From NCBI GenBank assembly GCA_963693085.1, contig OY856414.1, positions 263,218,001 through 263,282,000 on the forward strand: a stretch of 64,000 nt of DNA, written 5' to 3'. The translations under genes were made by a program, and so were the position numbers. Positions 54,550 through 64,000 of the stretch are shown piece by piece. This stretch comes from Alisma plantago-aquatica. Taxonomy: Eukaryota; Streptophyta; Magnoliopsida; Alismatales; Alismataceae. Position 1 is the first letter of the stretch. Every line of letters starts with the position of its first letter. The notes under the pieces were generated by a model. It was not told the DNA's origin. It did no database searches and saw only the letters and a program-made list of their open reading frames with translations.

Positions 54550-55444
54550 TGTGACAGAGTCAGGAATTGCAGAAAGCTCAGGGTTGCACAACGTGTGCAC
54601 CCTCATATATATATTACTGAGACAATTACAGAGAGGTCCATATATAAAGGAAAATAACAAAACAAATAACATGCTATGTAAAACATGAAATATATAATGT
54701 AACACCATGGTTAGCCAAGCACTATGAAGGCCCCTATATTGTAGTTGAGTGCCTCCAAGAGCCTCCTTCCACTCATAAGTTTAATCACTTGCAACAACCA
54801 TTATAGAGAGTAGGAAATTTGTAAGAGAGCTAGTTCTACATGTATATCTTGTGAGGCTCTCACTTCCTCCACCTCCCAATCTCTATTTCTACCGTGAAGA
54901 TGAAGGTTCTCTCTCTTGGCTAAGAGAGGTGAAGAAGAAGAAGGGAAAGAGTCCCTTGGTGAAAGCTTCTCCTTGGAGAAGGTGAAGTTAAAGGCGGAAG
55001 ATCCAAGTCAAGAGTGGATAATTCCTTCAAGGCGAAAGACTTGTTGCAAGAGTGGGTAAGTCCTTGGTAAGTCCTTTTTAAGGTTATTGACTCCCTTATC
55101 CTCAAAGGAAAGGCAGAGTATCCTTGTCCTGGAAAAGGAAGGTCGTATGTTGTAACTCTTATAATGGAATATCAAGAGTGAGACATGGTTGAAAAATCTT
55201 AGAGGTTGACCTCTCTAGTATTGGATGTACATTCTTCTAGTTTGGAGTTTGGAACCACTATACATAGCTTGTTCTTGATCTCATTCAATCTCTCTCACCC
55301 TTGATATGTATGTTTTAATTGCACTCAAATTTCATATTTGCAATCTTATCTCTTGAAGTAACTTGAAGGTCTAATGAATTTAGTTTAAGTGTTTTAGCTC
55401 TATTTAACCCCCCCTCTCTAGAGCCCATCCGACCCAACAATACT

Positions 55445-58400
55445 CCCCCTCAGCAACAAAGCCAGAAGATTGTTGTTGCACGTAGACTTCTTCCGAGAGA
55501 TCACCATGCTGGATAGCATTCATGATATCAAGCTGAAATATCATCTAGTCAAGATGGCTTGCTAAGGAGATCAGGATGCATATAGAAGCAATTGTCGTCA
55601 TTAGAGAGAAGGTTTGAAAATAGTCCACGCAAAGGTTTGAGTAGAACCTTTAGCAACCAGGTGTGCCTTCAGTCGCTCAGTAGTGCCATCAGATTGGTGT
55701 TTGACCAAGAACACCCACCGACAGCCAACAATGTTCTTACCAGGTGGAGGGTCAACTAGATCACATGTACCATTGTTGCGTAGAGCCTGCATCTCATCCA
55801 TCATAATAGCTTTATCTATGATGTCGGAGAGCATTTGATGGATGTTTGGGAATAGAGGTGGTATTCAAAGCTATGGAAAAGGCATAAGTAGAAGGAAAGA
55901 GGCAAGTTGAGCAATAGGTGTTAGATATGGGATGCTTGATGGCGTAGGAACGTATATCTTTGTGAAGCGCCATTGGTTAGTCAGATTGGACTGGAACAAA
56001 CGATGACAAAGGGGTCAACTTTCTTACACCAATGATAGACATGGAAGAAGAATTGAGGTGGTATAGAAGATGGTGGTGGTGGGGATGGAGGAAAGGAGAT
56101 TGGAAGTGAGAGTGGTGTTCGCTGGTGAAGGCGACAAGGGAGAGAAGAAAAACTCATCCTCATAAAAAGTGATATCAGTCGAAACATATGTGACCGCTTT
56201 AAAGATCAAGGCACTTGTACCCCTTATAAGAGTAAGGGTATCTTAGAGAAACTATTTGTATTGCTCATGGGAAAAGTGTGTCCACCTTGGGATCAAAACT
56301 ATAAACAAAGGTGACAGCCGAAAAATCCTAGGAAATAAAGGAAACAGTTTTTCTCTAGCGGATAGAGAATTGAAGAAGTTTGCTTTTTGAGAATCGAGGA
56401 TGGTTGACGATTGACCAAGAAACATGCGGTGAGGATAGTATATGACCAAGATTCTTGGGAAGAATGGTAGGAATTGTAAGTGAGCATGTAATGTTAAGAA
56501 GATGACGATTTTATGCTCAACAATACCATTTTGCTGGGGAGAATAAGTGTATGAGCGCTAATGAATCAATCCCACATTATGACAAAAAGAGGAAACAGGC
56601 AATTGAGTGTACTCAAGGGTATTATTAGTGCGGAGAATTTTAATGGAAGTAGAGAATTGAACCAAGATCAGTTTATGAAACGAGCAAATAAGGACAAAAT
56701 TTTCATAACGGGTTTTGAGAAGATATAACCAAATCATACATGAAAAAGCATCGAAAAAAGTAAGAACGTATTTGAAACCATCAAAATGTTTTTTCCTAAA
56801 CAGGCCACACACATCACTATGTATTAAATCAAAAGACTTTAGATAATTGTTTTGTAGTACAAGCTAGAAAAGACAGACGACGGCGTTTTCTAATTCTTAG
56901 TTATCAAGGTGCCTAGGCTCTAAGTAGGCCGCCTCAAACTGGGTGCCTAACCCCGAGGGTAACCTAAGTGGACGCCTAAGGCCTTATAGGCCCAAATGAA
57001 ACCACTTAAAGGCTAATTTAGCATAAGTTAGGTCTGAACTTGGTCATATTATATCAAGTTGAGTCATTTTACAGTTGAAATAGGTCTGATTTAGCCCAAA
57101 TTAGGTCAATTTTGGGTAAATTAGGTTTGATTTGGGAAAAAATGCCTAATTGGGGTAAAATAGGTCTGATTTGGGAAAAATATGTCTTATTTAGCCATAT
57201 TAGGTCTCTTTTAGATCAAGATAGGAAAAATCAGGGGTGGTTAGGTTTAATTAGGTGATGTTATGCAAAACTAGGTGTGATTTGGGTCAAATGATGTCAA
57301 ATTTGGGCAAGATTAGGTCTGGTTTTGGGGAAACAAGTCTAATTTAAGGGAAATAGGCCTCATTTGGAGAGATTAGGCCTGATTTGGCCACATTCGGTCC
57401 CATTTAGGTCAATATAAGAGAAATTAGGGGAAGATAGGCTTGTTATAGTCATATTCTGCAAAATCAGATTTGATTTAGCTAAATCATGTCAAATTTGGGT
57501 AGATTATGTCTGATTTTGGGGAAAACAAGTGTTATTTGAGGGGAATAGGTCTAATTTGGGGAGATTAGGTCTGATTTGACCAAATTAAGTCTCATTTAGG
57601 TCAATATAGGGAAATTTGGGAGAGTTGGGCCTGATTAGGTCATGGTATACAAAATTAGGTCTGATTCAGGCTGGACTAGGGCAATCTAAATCAAATTAGA
57701 TCAAATTTTGATCAACTTAGTCCAATTTAGGGCCAATCACAATTAGTTTAGATCATGTTGTGTGTGATTTAGCCTATATATTATGTAATATTGCCATAAG
57801 TACATTTTTACAAATCTGAAATTAGCAAATGTAAATATCTATATATCAGCACTATCAAAAAAATGCCTAGAAATGCATGGGCGCCCGGTTAGGTGCCCCC
57901 TAAGGAACCCCTAACGCCTAGCCGCCTGAACAACTATGATGCATCACATAAGCTAAAAGAACAAGAAGAAACATAACTATCCAAAATTTTATGATTGAGT
58001 AGTGAAGAATGCATGAAGCAAAAATGTCATTGGAGTGGTGTGACTGCAACAAGGGCACTGGGTGGAAATTGTGGAGGGGAGTAGTAGAGATCACCAGAGC
58101 GCACTCCCGGTCCAATCATTATACAATTTTGACAATACTGCAAGACAAAATCAGAGAACCTATAAGTTACAAAACATCTGAGGGAATCAATTAATTTTAC
58201 CACAGACATAAGACTATAGGGAAAATTAGGAACAAAATGAACATAAGATGGTTTCACGACAAAACAAAGAGTAATGGTGCCACATTTGACGACTCGTTTT
58301 ACCACCCATCTACCACAGCAACAGTGGAATGCGAGATAAAAGAGTTTGAGTAAGTGAGAAGGTTTGGCACATCGTCATGTGTTGAGTTGTACATGAATCC

Positions 58401-59425
58401 ATGATCCTATTGGAACGGGTGCCATGCATGAAAGTCCCTGGATTACCTTGATAGGTTGTTGCTAGATGAGGCCATAGTGATGCATTTGGTGGGTCGCCAA
58501 TGCAGAATCGGAGGATGACTACGTCGATGGCATATGAAGAAGAGAGTTACCATATTGTTGTGATGCTTGAAGCAAACATTCAAATTCCTCATTTGTCAGC
58601 GAAACATGGGAGAAATGTACAGGCAAAGGAAGAGTTACATGCAATGCAGTTGGGCCTTGGCCGATTGAAATAGCGGGAGCCTAGGCAACATGTGCAGTGC
58701 CCCATCTACGTCCTCAGCCGTAGTGAGTAGGATATCCATGCTTAGAATGGAAAACGTCTTAAATATGGCCTAACTTACCACAATAGGTGCACTTCGGACG
58801 TAGGCCATGTCCCCATCCATGATCTCCGCCAGCAACAATGACCATTGCTTGGGCATCTAAGGCATTCATGTGGAAAACTTGAGCTGAGGTCATCTCGAGT
58901 TGGGACAAGCATGCATATGCCTAATCCACGGATGGGAGAGTCACACCAATGAGGAGTTGACAAACAGTAACATACCCGGGATCGGGACCATTGAGGAAGC
59001 ATTTGGTAATGAGTGTCCCTCTCCTTGGTGACTTCAGTGGAGGTGGTAGGTGAGAAGAACTTTAGTTGATTGGCAAGAGCTTTCATAATCATATTACTTG
59101 GGCAGTGGATGATTACCCTACTGCTCAGTGAAGATCTTGTCCATCGCGTTGTATAGGCGAAGAAAATTGTCCTCTTGCATGTAGTTGTTTCATCTCATCC
59201 CACGTGGTCTTTTGCATTGTGATGCCACAAGTATTGATGGTGACATCATACACCCCCATAGCCAAGAAAGTACTTGGTTTTGGTTTACTTGAGTTGGTTG
59301 CTCGACTCTAGGAAGGTTTGCACTACATTCATGTAAAGCAAGAAATTGTCTCAAGTCGACATAATAGCCAAGACATAAGGGATGCCATTGTGAATGGCAG
59401 TAGGTAGACTTTTGTTATCAGCCAT
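55445..59425 (-). pseudogene. Old copia element, gag to RT, right of the solo LTR
   Basis: Start ATG 59425 opens gag (MADNKSLPTAIHNGIPYVLAI), broken soon after. Then follow a knuckle remnant CTYCGKLGHI near 58790, a protease remnant MDSCTTQHMT near 58410 (normally DSG.T.HMT), FPYSLMSVVKLIDSL and CQNCIMIGPGVRSGDLYYSP (58305-58060), integrase HSDVCGLFRKKHFDGFKYVL and RTNNTLEY, SPQQNGIVEHKNRHLLN (56830-56490), and the RT start EMQALRNNGTCDLVDPPPGK, VGCRWVFLVKHQSDGTTERL (55834-55601). Many stops and shifts. It is interrupted at 56898-57936 by a 1-kb repeat and at 55439 by the solo LTR. It is the oldest layer of this nest. Confidence 0.85.
56898..57936. mobile_element. 1-kb non-coding repeat inserted in the old copia element
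   Basis: Imperfect inverted ends: 'tagttatcaaggtgcctagg' on the left and 'cgcctagccgcctgaacaacta'-like on the right. The centre (57020-57720) is made of short 'taggtctgatttggg' units arranged in higher-order repeats of about 190 bp. Non-coding; I could not find a target duplication. Confidence 0.65.
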
Positions 59426-59430
59426 AGTAA

Positions 59431-59749
59431 CAGAATAGATAGTATTGAATTGAAGGCACGGTACAAAAAAAACTGCATAACAAGGGGCACTACCGGTTAT
59501 AGATGCACGGTAGGAAGAAAAAAAGGATAGTACTAGCGGAATAAGGCACAATATTAGGAAAATAATCATAGGAACTATGTGTTTTGATGTGTCAGCGACT
59601 CAGCATGTAAGCCCCTAATTTAGCAGATAGATTGCTCAGCCATGTGGTTTAGGGGAACCACATGGATAGGAAAAGAAACATTTAATGATTTGTCCCCTTG
59701 TTCTTTTTTTGGATGCTTTATAAGACTAGCATGGGGTGTCTTATGTTCC
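59431..59749. other. Leader region of the old copia element
   Basis: Expected place of the 5' untranslated region and LTR. No TG/CA ends or primer site could be recognised. Confidence 0.3.
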
Positions 59750-60219
59750 TTTTTTTAAAGAGGAAGAGCATTTCATTCATTCAATACGATCATGCTCCGC
59801 ATAAGAATATGCAGTGCATCGACAAGTTTAGTACAAAATAGATTAGGGGGTAAAGACCTAGCCATACTCATAAGAGAATGAGCTAGTTTATTGCCATCTT
59901 CCTTTACGTGTGTGAATGAAATACTCATAAATTGTTTCCCCAGCTCCTAGATGTCCCGAGTAAAGGCACCCAACTTGTTCCTACCTTTTGCCTTCCCTTG
60001 GATTGTAGAAATAGCCTCCAGAGAATCAAACTCCACGATCAGTTTCCCGATCCATCTCTTCAACAGTTCTTCCACACCCCTAAGGATTGCTTCAGCTTCT
60101 GCCACCATCGCACTTTCTGTCAGAGTCGTGACAATGTCATGTGAATACCACTTACCCATCTTCATTTCTAACCACAAAATCCGGTCAAGTAGGTTGTCCA
60201 CTGATGAATGCATATTCAT
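59750..60219 (-). pseudogene. LINE 3' fragment: RNase H
   Basis: The minus strand encodes AMVAEAEAILRGVEELLKRW (Glu), KLIVEFDSLEAISTIQGKAK (Asp position in EFDS), then after a stop at 59947 FTHVKEDGNKLAHSLMSMAR, the end of an RVT_3 RNase H. A T-rich tract at about 59740-59760 on the + strand corresponds to a poly(A)-like tail. The rest of the LINE is absent. Confidence 0.7.
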
Positions 60220-60434
60220 CTTTAGTTTTAGTTGTCATTTTTGGCCCAGTTTTGCACTGAAAGCTCTCATATACCCCATGAATCTGCTCATATACAATTT
60301 TTCTCAATTTCAGATGATTGTTTAGAGTTTTGATCAAATCCATTCGTCTCCATTGCAGGATTAAGCATCGCACTATGATCAAATTCATTCGTCTCCAAGA
60401 AACTTTCAATAATTTGGACCTTATTTTCGATGGC

Positions 60435-61950
60435 CAGTTTTTTCATCAAAAAGCATCCTCATCAGTCATAGGATTCATTGACGCGGGCCCATCGACCCAT
60501 AGCAAAAAACCCACCCCACCCCCGCGGGGGTGGGTTTGTTCCATGATGCCGCGACCGCGTCAACCGACACTCAGCACGACCGGGCCCACCTCGGCACGGT
60601 CAGGCCAAGGCCAAGGTACCGCGACCGCGACACAGCCACCTCGACCACAAAAGTTGCTCGCGACGCGGCACCCCAGCTCGACCGTGATAAACGCCTCGAC
60701 CTCGAAACACGACTGCGACCCCCAGCACGGTCAAGCGCACCTCGGCACGGTCATGCGGAGGAGTATCACGACCGCTACTGAAGCCCGTGACCGCGGCAGT
60801 TAACTCAGTGCTCTCCAGATCTGCACCTATAAATAGATGATCCCCTCCTTCATTTGAGGCATCACTTCCGCTCCATCCACGCCGATAGGCTGCCGCTCTG
60901 TGCCTAGCCAAGGAAGACGATCAACCTCCGCCAAAGACTACCTCCGTGGTGTCCTTGCTACTCTGCCATCTCCACTCCATCAAGATCTATCTCCTAGCCA
61001 CGAAAGTGGTGGGATTTCAGATCTATAGCACCTTCATTCATCAGCCATCTACTGCTCCATCTCTTGCGAGCAAGAGCATGAAAAGAGAAGGAAGAAGGAG
61101 AGATAAGATCATCCCCGTCCGTCTTGGTGTTCTTCCCCTCGTTTAAATCTGCCCCGTCATCGTGTAGAAGACCGTTTCTCCACTGAGCCGCGACCATCTT
61201 CTTCACCATGACCATGGCGGAATCTTCCCTCTCTCTTATTCTTTTTGTTTGTATCATGAGGAGCGAGTAGTCTTTTTCGCTGGGGTGTGGGGACTAGCCC
61301 CGCTGCCCGTGCTTACATGTTCATCTTATAACATTTCATGACTTCTATATAACTTTGTATTTCGTTGTTAATCGTTTAATGCATGTTTTGTGGATTGATC
61401 ACCTGTCTTGCATGATCTATTATATTCCTTTGTTGCGAAAACTTCAATACTTAGGATTTGAATATCGATTAACATGGTTGATGCCCGGACGAGAACTTTT
61501 GAAGGGATATCTCCAGAGTAGTAAGTGCATGATCTGTGGGTAACGAGACATTGAGCCTACGGAGATGCTTACGAAAACTCTATTTCCTAACTGATGGTTT
61601 GCTACTCTATTTGGATAGTTGTATCTTGCCTGGATGTGTTTTGGATGTGTTTGTGTGTAGTGGTGGTGAAACCCGGTTCCACCCCAGTGATTCCCATCAT
61701 TAATCTAAACTCAGTTTTAATCCCGCTCTTTTACTTTCCTTACAATTAGTTTAACTAAACTCAAATCAACTCTTGTTCTAAATATTAGTCTTAGTTGAAC
61801 CAGATTCGATTAGCAAGATTCTTAAAAAAGTTGTCCCTTGGGATTCGATCCTTAACTATACTATGATAAGTCCGGTCCGCTTGCGGGTGGTACTATTGCA
61901 CAAGGTTTTGGTAAAAAAACTTAGGGATTTCAGCCCTAAGTGAGTTTGTT
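60435..61950 (+). repeat. Probable LTR and leader of an unclassified retroelement
   Basis: GC-rich DNA (60470-60820) with repeated 'gcacggtc' and 'cgaccgcg' words leads to TATAAATAG at 60828-60836, then a leader. It ends in a region (61830-61910: 'cccttgggattcgatcctta', 'tccggtccgcttgcgggtgg') that resembles the 3' end of large gypsy LTRs. I could not fix ends. The GC-rich part is unlike its surroundings. Confidence 0.4.
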
Positions 61951-61959
61951 AGTGCAGTA

Positions 61960-62435
61960 TAAGCCACGTCATTCACTTGTCCACGTAGTGTCACAAATCA
62001 CAATTGATCTTGGCAGAGTTCTAACTGGCGGCTTCATCCACTTCGTACTTGCCTCTACCCCAGTATGTGAGGATGATGACTAGACATTGTTGCCATATTT
62101 CCTATATTCAGCGATCAGTCGAATGAAATCCGGGAGTAGGCCTTTAGTCTTCTTCTCATTAGGGTTGAAGACCCATTCATTTCAAACTGTCCAGTGGGCC
62201 CAAAGTCTCACTGCTATGGCATCAAGGTGTTGTTACGAGAGCTTATTCCATGCCCAGTGAAATAAATTTATGAACTCATCGGTTGGTGCGTCGTTCACAG
62301 TCTCTCTGATCTCCAGTGAGCTCCAAATGTGTTGTGCCTCGCTGCATGTGATCAGGGCATAATTGACTGTCTCCTCCTCGCTCTTGCACAGGTCACAAAG
62401 TTTGTCTGGGATACAATGTCATTTATAGAGCCTAC
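61960..62435 (-). pseudogene. LINE fragment: zinc-binding RT domain
   Basis: The minus strand from about 62420 reads DKLCDLCKSEEETVNYALIT and CSEAQHIWSSLEIRET, a zf-RVT domain, then LFHWAWNKLS, IAVRLWAHWT and PNEKKTKGLLPDFIRL down to about 62090, with several stops. No RT core or RNase H is attached. Confidence 0.7.
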
Positions 62436-62451
62436 CCTTGGTTGGTATACA

Positions 62452-64000
62452 TGTTGGGTTTTAGGGGAGGCAGAGAAGGCAGCGGAAACAAAAAAATTTC
62501 TCCTCCCCATACCCAGAACAAGGAAATGCGTCAACGTCTATACAATAGGAATGGATGGTTTGTGGAATCATACCTTGTCCCGAGGCTTGCTCGGCGACAA
62601 TACCTCGTGGCTTGCGCGGTCTTCACCTCCGGTCTTGGACGGTGTCTGTGCAGCTCCTGGTCGCACCGGGACTGACGACTCCTGGTCTCACCGGGACTGT
62701 CGGGATTGACAGCTGTCCTCCGAGCGGCAGAAATCTCCCGCCTCTGAAGTAGTCCACACGGACCACCTGGAACTCCAATCTCCTTGTCCCACAAGAAATT
62801 GGAAGGAGTCGCACCCTCCTGTCGGCGTACTAGTCGCCAACACACTCTCCTGCCACCAGTCGCTTTCTGCAGTTGTCCTTCCCTTGTTGTGCCTCCCTTA
62901 TCGGGTAGCACTTGCTCGGGCTCTCTCGGTTACCAAAACCAGAGAGAACGACAGCTTCACAGAGCAACTGGTTGCACTGAGTTGTTCTTTGAGAAGCCCC
63001 CAATACCCCTATATATATAGGATGGTCATGGGACAGGGTTCTCCATCCCGGGCAATGCGGGACTAAAAGCAGGAGTAGAAGGGTTTGAGATTTTCCACAA
63101 AACAACCAACTCGCAACCTGAACCGATCGTTTCATTTCTGAAACAGTCGATTGGGGACCTGAGCCGGTCGGTTGACACCTCAACCGATCGGTTGGGACAC
63201 CTCAGCCGGTCAGTTCATTTCTGAACCGGTTGGTTCATTTCTGAACCGGTCGGTTCGTGGTCCTGGTCAGTTCCCGATTGACTTTCCATCTTTTGTTTCT
63301 AATTGGTATCAAATACCAATCCTTGTTCCAATCAAATTGGGCAAGTGAAACGAAAGGAAATTTCTCACCAATCCTACTTTCCCAACTTGCTCGGCTGCAT
63401 CAGTTGAACCGATCGTTTCAACACTTGAAGCGATTGTTCACCCTGTCCATGAGCCGATCGACTCACCACCTGAGCCGATCGGTTCACCAAGCTGAGCCGA
63501 TCGGTTCATCACATGAGTCGATCGGTTGGGAGTGCAGATTGTGCAGAAATAGTCAATTGCAGTTTCAATCAATCTGATACTCTAATCAATCAGTCCAACA
63601 CCTTGAACATTATGATATTGAGCTATCAATTAATTGAGTGTTTAATTGAACTACTAAACTCCTTTAGTAATCAATCTAAACATTGTTTGTGGACAAAACT
63701 CCTCTTCCAGGTTAAATCCTATGTGTGTGACCCTGCAGGTCCATTTCACGTTGGCAGTGAAAGTCCATAACACTTATGACTTCACAAGCAAAGAGCGGTG
63801 CCTAGTCACACATCAGTGCTACCCAAGTGAAATAGAAAGTTGGAGAACAACTTTCAATCCTACAATCCGTGAATGGTGTTACAGTGAATGTATAATTCCT
63901 TTGTCACTGATATCTCGAATGAACTCGAGGCATGGAACAGTCATCCTGTCAACGTTCATTCACTTTCTTGATCTCAGAGTAGATTGGAAGAGATACGTTA
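62452..64000 (+). mobile_element. LTR start with palindrome array, cut by window end
   Basis: From TGTTGGGTTTTAGGGG (62452) the sequence looks like a copia-type LTR start, including 'gcagcggaaac', and breaks the LINE fragment to its left. A TATATATAGG box lies near 63012. At 63118-63530 about a dozen palindromic words such as AACCGATCGGTT and GAACCGGTCGGTT recur every 20-30 bp. The end and internal region are outside the window; small open frames here carry no recognisable domain. Confidence 0.5.

Larger units (their letters stand above)
50905..54704 (-). mobile_element. Small copia element, 155-bp LTRs, nested
   Basis: LTRs at 50905-51061 and 54550-54704 (about 155 bp, nearly identical) start TGTTACATTATATATT and end CTGTCACA on the minus strand. 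A perfect duplication CCATG flanks the element (50900-50904, 54705-54709). A purine tract (GGGGGAG) lies at 51068-51062. The 5' LTR is followed at once by TGGTATCAGCAAGG, which is both the primer site and codons just before the Gag zinc knuckle, so most of gag is absent. Total 3800 bp, short for copia. Confidence 0.9.
50178..55439 (+). mobile_element. Solo LTR, split by a nested copia element
   Basis: The ends are TGTTGACTC (50178) and GACCCAACA (55439), flanked by a perfect 5-bp duplication ATACT (50173-50177 and 55440-55444). Without the nested element (50905-54704) and its duplication the LTR is about 1457 bp. It carries four hairpin units at 50510-50735, a CATAAATAGGACCCC promoter box at 50873, a leader matching 1-804, and a C-rich tail. 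No internal region is attached, so it is a solo LTR left by recombination between two LTRs. Confidence 0.85.

Noticed and set aside
59947..60219. A host RNase H-like gene
   Set aside because: Lacks the first catalytic segment, has a stop at 59947 and a T-rich tract next to it; fits a truncated LINE.

Overview
The window is nuclear DNA of a flowering plant. The evidence is one MIKC-type MADS-box gene with plant exon structure, and dense plant LTR retrotransposons, LINEs, short non-autonomous elements and long (TA)n tracts. I cannot place it to order or species. Only one host gene is supported: an AGL12-like MADS-box transcription factor on the + strand at 45232-47673, with seven exons and 219 residues. 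Almost everything else is mobile DNA, mostly broken.

Layout. 1-804: 3' part of a copia-type LTR. 805-3574: decayed Ty3/gypsy element on the minus strand (probable LTR, integrase, RNase H). 3575-14909: a tandem LTR-internal-LTR-internal-LTR array of a gag-only, non-autonomous copia-like element on the minus strand. 14910-21554: mostly featureless, with a DUF4283 fragment at 16418-17060. 21555-22797: 3' end of a LINE (zinc-binding RT domain and RNase H). 23840-28540 and 31310-37020: two nearly full-length but broken minus-strand LINEs. 37.1-43.5 kb: a cluster of three families of short non-coding elements (called A, B and C here), all bordered by (TA)n or (TA)n(GA)n tracts. 45.2-47.7 kb: the MADS gene, with an (AT)84 tract in intron 5. 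49249-49766: a hAT-type MITE with a perfect 8-bp target duplication. 49936-59425: an old copia element split by a solo LTR (duplication ATACT), itself split by a small copia element with 155-bp LTRs (duplication CCATG), plus a further 1-kb repeat. 59750-64000: LINE 3' fragments and parts of further LTRs.

How the parts relate. The LTRs at 1-804, at 50178-55439 and in the tandem array share a TATAAATAG-type promoter, a GGAACCACT box and similar termini, so they look like one lineage. Several LTRs carry arrays of short hairpins or palindromes built on CGGTCGA or CCGATCGG upstream of the TATA box. The most unusual signal is the set of sixteen short elements of three unrelated families that all sit against TA microsatellites, resembling the Micron elements described from rice. 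No autonomous partner for families A, B or C is visible.
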